Program-made: the position numbers and the translations under genes | Assembly (NCBI GenBank): GCA_002105175.1 | Contig: MCGE01000054.1 | Span: 95,488-159,487 of the forward strand | Reading direction: 5' to 3' | Length of the DNA: 64,000 nt | Source: Absidia repens | Taxonomy: Eukaryota; Mucoromycota; Mucoromycetes; Mucorales; Cunninghamellaceae | Shown here: piece after piece, positions 1 through 10,239 of the stretch | Numbering within the stretch: the first letter of the stretch is position 1 | How the letters are laid out: each line of letters begins with the position of its first letter | The notes under the pieces: generated by a model | What the model saw: only the letters and a program-made list of their open reading frames with translations | The model's database searches: none | What the model was told of the DNA's origin: nothing

Positions 1-2088
1 AAAAGTGCGTGTAGAACCATCATCCTCATCATCAGCATAGAGGCCAAGGCGTTCAAAAATTGGCCACTTGTTGCGCTTGATGTCAGAGATTTCGTAGCGC
101 CATATATCGTGTTTTGCCACGAAATATTCTTTCGGTTTCAGACGTAAATAGTGTTGGTGATAGTCGCCACCGTCCTCTTCATCATCATTATCATAATCAT
201 CATCATCATCATCATCGTCATTACCCTCTTTGCTGCTATTGTTGTTGTTGGTTTGTTTGTGATGATAATAAAGCATAATGGTGGATGGATCATTTAGGTC
301 AAAATTTGGAAATTCTACGTCGGGACTATTGATTAGATGCGCAAATTTGGATGTCGAAGATAAAGTCGATGTTGCAAAGGTTGGTAAAACACCGCCATAC
401 TTCGCCTCCACATCAGCAGACAAACCCAGCAGTCTTAATTTATCTTTTGTGTACATGATTTCGTAGAGTTTCAATTTCACGGATGGCATAGTGCTGATTT
501 TCCAATGCGACACCTCCAGTTTTCTGTGATGATATCGTGAGAATGGCAAAATACTGTAAAATCGATCCTCTAATGAATTTTAAAATAAATAAATAAAAAA
601 GAATGTAAAATCATATTTTTTTTTCCAAAATTAAAAAGGGGTAAGGTACGTTGTTTGTTTCAACTTACCATTTTTACTGGCTTTGGACATCAGAATGTTC
701 TGCAGAAACGTTTGTCGACTGAGTTGACTGCTTAAAGTATAATGAAATTGAATGTACACTGGGTTGGACGATCGCGCTCTCGTCTCTCGTGTACGGTATT
801 CGTCTTCGTAGTAACGAACGTTCATAATGGTGTCCGAACGATCGTTAAAATCAAATTTGAAGAAGGCAAATTTTCCGCCTCCCTCCATGTCATTATACGT
901 CTTAGGTGCATCATAGCCAAGACCCAATTGAGAAAACCAATATTTGAGGTTGTTGTTCTTTTTGGCGATATTGAATTCACTGATCACCCACACACGCGTA
1001 GACCAATCCTTGATGAGCCCCACCAAAAATTCCATCGATTGTCGAATACTGTTGCTTCTTTGAAGGATCTTGGATTTCCATTGAGACTTACCGAATTGAC
1101 AGTATTCGTCATATGTTTGATCGATTTGTCTATCATGAAACAAGGCTAGAGAACAAATATTTTTGTCACACTGATGTAGTTCCCCATTTGAATCCTTGCT
1201 GCTCCCTTTTATCCAAGTTTTCCAATGTTGACCACGCTCTTGATTGGCGGTGGTTTCGTAGAGGTGATCGAGGGCTAGTACAGGACAATAGAGAAAATGA
1301 TATTTGTTGTATTTCATCAAACCATATGCAAAATGACTCGTGTTTTCAAGAAGCAATTGTCTTACTGCAGGAGGATCTTTTGGCACTTTGGCATCATCGA
1401 GGAATACTTCATCCAAGACGTCGAGTTGGGACACATGTCCGTGAAGAAGGTGATAAAGATACATACAGTATTTGCCGGAGCCATCGATGGTGTCGTCATT
1501 TTTGAGCGATACGCCTTTCAAGTAAGTCACATGAAGATCGGGTACTGCTAATATATATGTGGCGCGATTGTAGATATTGCTCATTTGGTGAATGGTTGCT
1601 TTTCGTTTTGCGGGGCTTTGATCCACACAGATAGCATCCACCCATACATAATCGATATGCTTCGTGTCCGATTCGATGGTCATCATTTCGCAAAGCCGAT
1701 AAAAATCATTTAAATCAAACGATGTGATAGTTGCTGTGTAACCAACGCCAGTGTCGATCAACGTCTCGTGTAATTCGCCCCAGCGGTAAGATAAAGCAAC
1801 AAATTTCAAATCGTTTTCTTCGAGTGGCTTTTTAACACAGTGGATTATATTATCTTCAGCAGCCTTTTTAATGTCGACAAGAACCACTTGAAATGGCTTT
1901 CTTTGTCGTGGCTTGTTGTCTTTGAGTAATAAACCTATAAAAATAAAAATAAAAATAAAAATAAAAATAAAAAACGTCATATCAGTCATTATATGGTTGA
2001 TGTAGAAAGGATACAGTTAGCAAAATGTACGCTGTTTTTTTATATTACCTTGACCGGGTTTATCCGCTGCTTCGTCGATCGTCATCAT
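1..2088 (-). CDS. HET-domain protein, copy 1 (3' end cut by window edge)
   Basis: Three-exon gene read right to left: exon 1 2088-2049 (40 nt, starts ATG ATG), exon 2 1934-669, exon 3 569 to beyond base 1. Introns are GTAATA...ATAG (114 nt) and GTAAGT...TTAG (99 nt) and join in frame. The protein has the HET hallmarks LSYRWGE (about residues 61-67), WVDAICVDQ (111-119), QMSNIYNRATYILAVP (130-145) and RVWVISEFN (about 326-334). Exon 3 is open to the edge and holds LPTFATSTL, an Asn run, a short Asp tract and YLRLKPKEYF. HET proteins of other fungi act inside the cell in non-self recognition and cell death; that role is inferred. The last ~75 residues and stop lie outside the window. Copy 1 is closest to copies 4, 6, 7 and 8. 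It is the only copy with two adjacent start codons. Confidence 0.88.
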
Positions 2089-2440
2089 GTAGTTGAACGA
2101 AAAAAAAAAGAGAGAGAGAGAGAAGGAAAAGGAGGGTGACAAATGATTGACAGAATGAATGACGAAAGGCTCGGGGCACGTATATTCGGGCGACATAACA
2201 AAAAGGCTCTTCACTGTAACACAAACGCTCAATGAGATGCCACAGCTTTGTTTCACGAATTAATGGGCGAAAGCGCAATACAGGTAACTCTTTTTTATTC
2301 CCCAACGATCGTAGTATATGTAACAGTAAGAAGCTTAAATGAATAGCAGTTTATATAATAGTGGCAGAATGTCTCGGTTCCGTTATTATGGCATACTCCC
2401 TTGATGACTTTGGTTCCTGAATTTATAAAATAACCGTCAT
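2089..2440 (-). promoter_or_regulatory. Upstream region of HET copy 1
   Basis: A CT-rich tract (GAGA on the plus strand, 2101-2125) ends about 15 nt from the start codon. The block TTTGGTTCCTGAAT at 2409-2422 recurs at similar distance upstream of the other copies. The role as a promoter is inferred from conservation and position. Confidence 0.45.
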
Positions 2441-2559
2441 AAGTGAACCTTAATTCTTTACAAATTTGAAATTCAAATCCCGCGCGACTTTTTTTTTTTT
2501 TTTTTTTTTTTTGCTGATTCTCTCTCCCTCTTGATCTTTTTTTCTTCCTTCACCATTTT

Positions 2560-3245
2560 GGACTCCCTCAGACTATGGTGATCTTAGGTCAGTGTTAGGA
2601 CCAGTTTAGAAGTGTTTTGAGATCAGGGATGGCAAGATGCATGGGGAAACCCTTTCATTTCGGTTCTAGGTCTCTACAAACATCGCTGGCTTAATTTAGT
2701 ATTAGTTTATCCATAGTTTGTCTATGCATTTGAATAAAACATGAATATATTTTACATGCTCCAATGAAAAGTATGTCCCAATAGTCATTCCCAATGTTGT
2801 GCAATAGATCCCGTTTTTCCTACCACCATCTCTTTTCGATTAGTTTGACCATTCTTCAAATCTCAAGGTTAGTCTTCTCATGTTACCTCCAATAGATCAT
2901 TCGTTGCGAGTGTTTGATTTTTGTTGGTGACGTGGGTCACTGCTATGAAATAATTTGATTGTTTTTACTGAGGATACCAATATTTAGGGCTCCCATAACA
3001 TCGGCATGAGGCAAAATGGGGAATTGTTAGTCTATGCTTTTATATTTTTAGCGAGACGACTTCCTCAAGACTATACTAAAAATGAGTGGGGGAGAATAGC
3101 GGGCTAGTTATCTATATAAAAGATGTTTACCATCTCATTATCTTTCATTTTAAAAAAATTGATGTCGAACGGGGCAGCTGGTTGAAGTTGCTCATTTTTG
3201 AAATCCCAGCCAAATTTTCGTTGCGAATTTTTTTTTTTTTTTGGG
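2560..3245 (+). repeat. Dispersed repeat R1, long copy
   Basis: Core GCATGGGGAAACCCTTTCAT at about 2639-2658. The same core recurs near 5190 (-), 17640 (-), 22760 (-), 26550 (-), 30320 (+), 34615 (-), 38300 (+), 39405 (+), 41640 (-), 46160 (-), 49600 (+), 53900 (-) and 59090 (+). Longer copies continue with TTTGAATAAAACATG-like and TGTGCAATAGATCCC-like stretches. This copy ends in a poly-T tract near 3230 and its right half matches, inverted, 34000-34330, 41030-41310 and 53270-53560. No coding potential is seen. AATAAA motifs inside it could act as poly-A signals. Element class unknown; SINE-like or LTR-derived origins are both possible. Confidence 0.6.
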
Positions 3246-3515
3246 TCGGGCTTCCTGTTTATGGAATGATGCATTGTAAATAAAAAAGGTATATTTTATT
3301 GAAATAATATATAAAAGGAAAATGGAATGCTACTGTATGTGTTATATAGTATGTAATATAAGTAGAAGTATCATAGGCATGTAAGTGTTGTGTGATGTAA
3401 ACCGGAAATGAGAGTGGGTGGGCGTAAAAATTCATAAACATAACGTTCGTAAATAGAAGCCCGAATTTTTTGTATGTGGAGTAATTCCGTTGTTCAATTA
3501 AAGCCAACGTTGTAC
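3246..3515 (+). repeat. Segment shared with 44800-45093
   Basis: Starts near TTATGGAATGATGCATTGTA and ends at the TA where, in the copy at 45 kb, a 276-bp MITE is inserted. It leads directly into HET pseudogene sequence in both places. I see no gene; the short ORFs are not conserved between the two copies. Confidence 0.6.
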
Positions 3516-4560
3516 AGTATCGGCAACGTCGTCTGCCGCTCATCAGGTGCTGCCGAAGACGAAACATTATTCACTTTTTTCAAGTTTGACTTTGTCGATC
3601 CTGCATGCTCTGCGACGCTCGACAACAACAACAACAACAACAACGCCCTCACCAAAGCAATGGGTGAGATGGACCTTCGACAATTCCCCGTCCAACCTTG
3701 TTTACCTTCATTTACACCATACTTTGGTTCGTCAACGCAACCAGCAAACCTTCCTGGAGATGATACTGAAATCCAAAGCCAGCAAAAATGGTAACAACGT
3801 TAGCTCCCCCCTTTATATATATATATATATATAGTACATATAATTCTAATTTTATTTTTTATATGACAGAGGATAGCTTTTATAGTATTTTGCCGTTATC
3901 TGATTATAAATACAAACTTGTCAGCAAAAATAAAGTGGATCAATGTCATATCACTACCATGGTGTCGGTCACATTGAAACTACTTGAGTTTATGACTTCC
4001 TGGGACAAGCTGGATCTCTTTTTATGTCGGGCAACGAACAAACGAGAAACATAGGCAAGACCCTACCAACATTTGCAATATCCACAATTACTTCAGGAAC
4101 AATAGGTCAACACCAAAATCTGGATGATGACAAGTACGGCATGCAATTTTGATAGGGCGAAAGACGCCATCGCTACGTTTCATCCGCCCACCACCATGAA
4201 TGATAACAACAGGAACAACAACACTACATGTCATCATAATGGTGCTCTGTACTACCTTTATATCATACTCAAGGAATATTTTAGTAGGGTTCTGGACGAA
4301 AAGGAGTAGTCTGAACAACATTTCATGTCGCCGAATCCCGAATTTACTGAAGCGAGTTCCTATCATTAAAGAGAACACTGTTGCTACTACGGTGGCTGTT
4401 GTTTATATCGCCTTTATATCGTCAAAACATCACGAGGCAAGTTTGTATACCCAAAACATGTCATGACCACTCAATTTTTTTTAATGAGAAGCTTTGTAGA
4501 AAATAAATGGATATTAGATCACGGTTTAAATTACCACACACCATTTCAATATAGCGACTG
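3516..4560 (+). pseudogene. HET-domain pseudogene, copy 2 (inverted, 5'-truncated)
   Basis: Plus-strand remnant, opposite to all other copies. It keeps the end of the HET exon (LFTFFKFDFVD, then in another frame QQTFLEMILKSKASKNG), followed by an intron with donor GTAACA at about 3790 and acceptor GACAG at about 3868. The next exon begins EDSFYSILPLSDY, as in copies 3 and 5, and continues with MVSVTLKLLEFM, LPTFAIST and a decayed KEYF region. FVENKWILDHG near 4490-4525 matches the family's C-terminal FVRNKWIL block. Several frame changes and stops break it, and the HET core is missing. It belongs to the copy 3/5 subfamily. Confidence 0.78.
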
Positions 4561-5510
4561 GACGTAGCATCTCAATAGTGTTGACGTTCTGGGTCCTACG
4601 CATTCTATTCTTTTGAGTTCTTCATTCCTGTATTTCTATTTTGTTTTATTGGCACTATCCGTCCCACCCCCAAAGAAAAAAATGCTTATAATAGAATGGA
4701 ATACAGTCTGATGGGGAGGAAGAGGATAATGAAAAGGACATATATTATCGGAAGGACCATAGTAGATAATAAACTAAAGGGGTCCAATATAGCAACGTAT
4801 GCTACAAATGGAGGTAGCATGACGAGAAACTAATGGGGAGAGAGAGAGAAGGGTAGATTTAAAGGATGCTCAACACTCATCTAATATCACTATTGTAAAA
4901 AAAGACTCTAATATAAAGTATAGGACAAGAACGATAATTTTTTATGGAAGCAAAACAAAGGGTCAACACGTTCAATCTAAATGGGTAATAGTAAAAAGGG
5001 ATCTCTTGTACAAGACATGGAAATGACTAAAGCGACATTTTTTCATTGAATCTTTTTTTAAATAAAACAACATATTTTATTGAATTGTAGATACAAACTA
5101 TAGACAAACTAAGACAAAACTAAGCTAATGGAGGATCCAATAAGCTGAAACTAATGGGGGCTGTAGATCCTAGATCCAAAATGAAAGGGTTTCCCCATGC
5201 ATCTTGTCATCTCTGTTCTGAAACCCCTTCTAAACTAATCCTGGCACTAATCCAAGTCCACCATAATTTCAAGGAAGTCAAACTGACGAAGAAACAATAA
5301 TAAAATAAAAGGAAAGGAAAAGAAAAGAGAGAGAAGAAAAAAACGGGGGCGGCCCTCCCGTCTAAAGAAAAATCATGAGCGGCGTTCGAAATGTCACTTT
5401 TGTGTGTGTCCAGATAAAAATAGAATGGTCTTTTTATTTGTACAAAAGGAAAGACCATGCTTTTATTAGTGTACACACAAAAAAAAAAAAAAAAAAAGGA
5501 ACACCCTTCT
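4561..5510. repeat. Gene-free stretch with R1 copies
   Basis: Holds a GA-rich run near 4840-4852, an R1 core on the minus strand at about 5175-5215, and a poly-A tract at 5478-5498. Several TTTTATTGAAT-like strings mark R1-type sequence. No supportable gene. Confidence 0.5.
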
Positions 5511-7400
5511 CCTTTTGTTTCTCAATAGGTGGACGTTAATGGGTCTTCTGTATCATAGATAAACCAATAACTCGAAATCATGAATCACCCTCCTACCACT
5601 TGCTCGTAAATGTATAAAAAAAATATTATATCAAATCACTTTTTGTCGCTCAAAGGGAGGTCAACGTGCCTGGGGTTTCTTTCAAAGCGAAACTCTACTG
5701 CCAAATTGAAATGAAAATAAAAGGACCGGAGTTGTTCCCGAATCACTCCCGAGGGTTTCTGAAAAAAAAAGAGGGGCTACTTGCATGAATTGTTTTCAAA
5801 CTCAATATTTCCTTTGATTTACCAAAAAGGGTTCTGAGGGTGATGATCTTTCTTTTTTTTTTTTGTCCCACTAGTTTGCATGAAGCTACCATCGGATGAA
5901 GAATTCTGTCATGTCATGCAAATCAATCTTCTGTTGTACAGAATATGTACATTGAGTGCAAAAAAATATAAAAAAAAAATAGATATTTCGAAAAGGATCA
6001 GTGTACCCTTTGTTACCATGGACCACTTTCGCTCTTTTTTTTTTTTTTGGAATTCAACGTGCCGCAACGTCACAACAGAGTATTCAGGATTTATTTGGTC
6101 AATCATGATACTGATTTTGGCGCATACATAGATCCGGAGGGGCGCTCACATCACAAAATGGAACGGAAGCTCTCCACTCAATTAAAAACACGACTCGACA
6201 ATGGATGATTACTGATAGACATGTTACTCACATCAGACGTGCTTCATATTATTCACTATTACTTTATTATCATGTAGTTTTAGAAATTTTTTCATGTCTA
6301 TAATAGAAACATATACTATCGATTGACTAGACCTTTTATTTTGGGGGGGGACCTCTATATCAGTAGCATTTCAGATGGACGTCGGCATAAGATGCCTGAA
6401 TATTCTATAATATAGGATATGATATGTGCCATAAATATGGAAATGTTAATATCAGAAAAACATTGCTTTTCATAAAAGCTGCCATATCTCAGGTATGGTA
6501 ATTAATATATATATATATATATATTCATAAATGCAGCTATTGCAACACATTTTCTGTTAAAATGGTGCAGTACTGCGTTACTTTTTATTGTTTTTGCGTA
6601 GAAAAGGGAGAATGATAAATGGAAGGTATAAAGGAATATCAAATAATACATCCAAAATGAAATGTTTTATTGAAGATAGAGTAAGAAATTGTATACAAAA
6701 AAAACAAAAAAAAAACCAGTGGGGTACATGTAAGTGATCTATGTCTACTGTGGACAGGGGAGAAGAATTGATCACTATTTTACACATAAACTATTTGACG
6801 GCTTTTCGGGTTTTACGTGAAGTAATCCCGAAAAAAAGAAGTTCGTCCATGTGCCAGTGGCGTAACCCCAGAGCGTTGAAGGAGGTCGCTCGAGTCCATT
6901 CAAACACCGCTTTGATCATAGAGATGATGGAAAACCCTGTTGGTTGATGACTATGGAAACTCTCCATATAGACATTTTTTGATCAATCAAAGTTATAAAA
7001 AAAAAAAGTTAAAATTATAAGGCGAAATAGAGGGAATGAAAAGGGACGGGAAGGGTGTGAATGTGGTGTAAAAAAAAAAAAAAAAAAAATCAAATATTTT
7101 AAATTAATTGGGGGGGGTTGAGGCCTGTTACATATGCAGAGCTATAAAAAATGTTTGTGAGTTTACATTTACGTATATGATATATAGGAATCAAATATTA
7201 TTCGTTTTTTTTTTTTTACCCTCTTAAATTTTATATATATATATTTTAATATGGGGTTCTTGATTATTGTCGATAGATATTCAAAGCTTTACTTGCAATT
7301 GATTTCCACCACTCTAAAATGACATCAGCTTGAGACTATTGACAAAATTGTTGAAATTAAACATATGCATATTGTATATATAATATATCATACAATGATT
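5511..7400. other. AT-rich gene-free stretch
   Basis: Poly-A/T and poly-G runs, and AT dinucleotide runs near 6510-6524 and 7225-7240. A 68-codon ORF at 6741-6947 (ends ALIIEMMENPVG) has a protein-like tail but no recognisable domain. Nothing else is supportable. Confidence 0.4.
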
Positions 7401-7418
7401 AAAATTTTACTTTACTAC

Positions 7419-7972
7419 TTACCATGTCTCTTCAATAATTGCTATTATTTTCAAATTGGTAATTTCAGAAACCAGCGAGCACACATCTTGTTGAAGATGA
7501 TCCGCATCGTCTTTTAGTGCTGCTTTACGGTTTTTCTCCTGTATATTATGAAAAATGGAATGGGGCGTTAGTTGTCAGTGCGATTATTTTTCACGGAATG
7601 AACACTTACTGCTGATCGCATATTATTCCAGCGCTTATATAAAGTGTCGTTGAGCAACTTTTTTCCATAGCTTTCTCCAAAGTTGATTTGCTTTATTTTG
7701 GCCGTAATTTCATTATCTTTCTTCGGATTATTCATTTCTTCCATAATATCCGACATCACTTCGTTTTTGTTGGGTAGATTGTGCCACGTACAATCGAGAT
7801 TTTCTTTGACAGGGGTTTCAAGTTTTCTTTTCCAGAGTTTACTGAGATGTTTATATAGTTCCTTTGCTGTTGTCTCAGAACATTTTATTTCCCTCTCGAT
7901 GAACTTCAGAAAGTCATCTCTATGTAACCCGTAGGCTTCATCGTTGGGTGCATTCTGTTTATCTTGAGCCAT
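7419..7972 (-). CDS. Hypothetical two-exon protein, 160 aa
   Basis: Exon 1 7972-7610 (121 codons, ATG GCT CAA) ends at a strong GTAAGT donor. Exon 2 7538-7419 starts after ATACAG, in phase 0, and ends with TAA. The protein is charged and Lys-rich, with YGLHRDDFLKFIEREIK near residues 14-30 and KELYKHLSKLWKRKLE near 38-53. The second exon (residues 122-160) could form a coiled coil. No signal peptide or membrane segment. The last codons sit on another GTAAGT donor (ACATG|GTAAGT), so a further exon near 7270-7350 is possible, though phase 2 joining there soon meets a stop. A 5' UTR intron may end just before the ATG. Function not recognised; it could be the N-terminal part of a larger protein or transposon-derived. 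Confidence 0.5.
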
Positions 7973-9470
7973 CTATTCGAAAAAATAAAACAAAAAAATC
8001 AAAATAAAACAAGCTAGTTAATGACGGATATATATGAGAGGTAGAGGGATGCTTACCGAAATAAAATAAAATAAATAAAAATAAAAATAATGGAAGGGAA
8101 AGAAGAGCTTGGCTTGAAGGGGAGGTGATGGCATTTATATCAAGTTGCTGCGCGATGATGTAACTCGCTAGAGTCGGGGAGCACGCCCTGATTCATTGAT
8201 TTAATTAATACTTACTATCTCGAGGATGTAAATATTTTAAATCTCATGACTTTTCTAGTCTGTGTTACTGACTTGAATTTTACTTTTTGGCCAGGGCGTC
8301 CCACCAACCTTTTTTTTTTTTTTTTTTTTCCAACGGTATCTCTTACCTCCCTCTCATTTTTCATCCAAAATAGGATACATAAATAATATATCATGGTATT
8401 TCTCGGTTTTGTCTTTTATTAATATTAACTATATATATATAGTATTATATGACATCAAACTTGTACATGTTTTGGGAGAACGTAAAAGAATAAAAACAGT
8501 GTTACAGACTGCGTTGGAGGATTTTTTTTATTTCGGTTTCGTTCTTCAATTTGGGTTTGTCCTACATGATTAATGCTAATGAGTGATGTAAATATGGGCG
8601 TTTATTTACGACGGTTATCATATATGTCAAAAAAAATAAGAAGATCGGATGCTGTATCTAATGTTGACCAAACGTATCATATTAAACGCCCGCAGCTACC
8701 AATCCAAAGAAGATGGTGTCCAAACGAAAAAAAAAAAAAATAGGTAACGTAGTAGCCAAGTATTCATCCCTCTTTTCATCCTTGATGAGGTCTATCCCGC
8801 AACAAGTTAAAATAAATCATATAATAGCAGGATGGCTTTATATTTATGAGAGCTGCCCCCCCCCTCTGCCCTTCTCACACTATGCATTGTGTTTGTAACA
8901 AACACGGAAAAGACGGGGCGTTAATCATTTATCCCCATCAATCTAATAACATATCTATTTTGTTTTTGTATATTACTTTTGTTCGTGCAGAGGTTTGGCG
9001 TGTAAAAAAATAAATAAAAATAAATAAATAAAAGGGACGCTAAGATAAGGAAAGATAAATGGGATATGTTTATTGGGATTAAGTGTAATATGTATATATA
9101 TATATATTGAAATCACGTCAACTAAACTAATATGAATGGGGAGATTTCCATCGGGACAGTCAGTAAGAATAACATGGAGATTCCAAGTACAAGATAACTG
9201 TGCAATCAGTCCAAAGTCACACCTTGAAAATGGTCCACAACGTTATGCATAAACGTTTGTCGATTTGCATCCTAGTCCTGACTTTCCAAAAGATGTGTCC
9301 CTGAGGGGAAATATAAACTAAGTGTCAGTAAGTGATCATCTAATATCCTTGGGTAAAAAAAAAAAAAGCTTTGTCTCTAACTAAATGCAGTAGATCAATA
9401 CAATTTACCTTCACAAGTACAATAACCACGTGCCCGCCGCATTCTTATATAGTTGATTTGAGATTTCTTG
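7973..9470. other. Gene-free stretch
   Basis: Poly-T at 8310-8330, AT runs near 8432 and 9092, and AAATA-type repeats at 8058-8085 and 9008-9030. A possible noncoding first exon of the 7.4-8.0 kb gene ends at a GTAAGC donor near 8056. No gene supported. Confidence 0.35.
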
Positions 9471-9471
9471 C

Positions 9472-10222
9472 CTACAGTGAGTGTTGCATGCCTGGTACAA
9501 TATATAATATATAAAGTACTAGTAAGCCATGGCCGGGGGTGTGCATATTTGAGAATTCACTATCAACGGCACCACTTTGAACACGATAACCTGAAGACCA
9601 AAGGGATGACATATACAAAAAAAAAAAAAAAAAAAGTAGTTTATTTTGCACACACCCTTTAGAAAAAGGTAAATGCGCACATTACTGTTCAAATCGTAAG
9701 CTACAATGACGGCGGGATGATCCTTGGAAGGGTCCATAAAATAGTATACCGATGGGTCTGTTGGCCTCCCTCTTGCTGTAATCCGGTCCGGGTCGTCACT
9801 GGGTCGCCACAATCGCCAAAATGCTTCGGTGATCTTCCAAAAGGGAAAGTGAAGTTCTTCATGTTGACACATCCAAATCAGTTCATCCAAGGAGCGAGGA
9901 AACGTCAAATGAGCAAATTTCAAACCATCACATATATCCCATCGTGCTGCAAACGAGTCAGAATCCCAAACCCTAAAACAAAATGAAGTAAATGGGTTAG
10001 TTTTTTTTTCTTTTTTTTTTTTTTTTTTTTTTCTTGCGGGGGTGGAGAGAGGAAGATAGGCTTACCATGAACTTGAAATGATATTGCAGCGTCCAATGTG
10101 TTGTCGTCAATGGTGTCTTTGCAAAAAAATGGCCAGCCGTAATGCAGGCCTTGGTCGGTAAGATGAGTGGATAAAATCAGGCAAGCGGGCACCACCCATC
10201 TGGACACCTCATGAGCAGCCAT
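9472..10222 (-). CDS. Hypothetical three-exon protein, 178 aa
   Basis: Exons 10222-10066, 9946-9686 and 9590-9472. Donors are GTAAGC and GTAATG, acceptors TTTGCAG and CTTCAG; the reading frame is continuous to TAG. An alternative acceptor (TTTTAG, 9973) for intron 1 would break the frame, so the GCAG site was chosen. The protein is rich in Trp and Phe, with LHYGWPFFC near 26-34, WKITEAFWRLWRPSDDPDRI near 89-108 and VYYFMDPSKDHPAVIVAYDL near 117-136. It ends in a short hydrophobic tail. No known domain is recognised. It lies just downstream of a LINE remnant on the same strand and could be a host gene or a captured fragment. Intron 1 contains a 20-plus poly-A run. Confidence 0.5.
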
Positions 10223-10239
10223 GGGTCACTATCTTGTCC

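Noticed and set aside
742..1551. Plus-strand ORFs overlapping HET exon 2 (similar ones in every copy)
   Set aside because: They are antisense shadows of the HET coding exon and share its conservation pattern.
3259..3567. Minus-strand ORF with Tyr/Ile/Thr-rich text (also at 44739-45290)
   Set aside because: AT-rich noncoding sequence; the frame is not conserved between the two copies.
6741..6947. 68-codon ORF with a protein-like C-terminus
   Set aside because: No start context, homologous copy or domain in the window to support it as a gene.
8170..8300. Short inverted match (GCACGCCCTG / CAGGGCGTCCC)
   Set aside because: Too short and imperfect, with no target duplication or internal structure.
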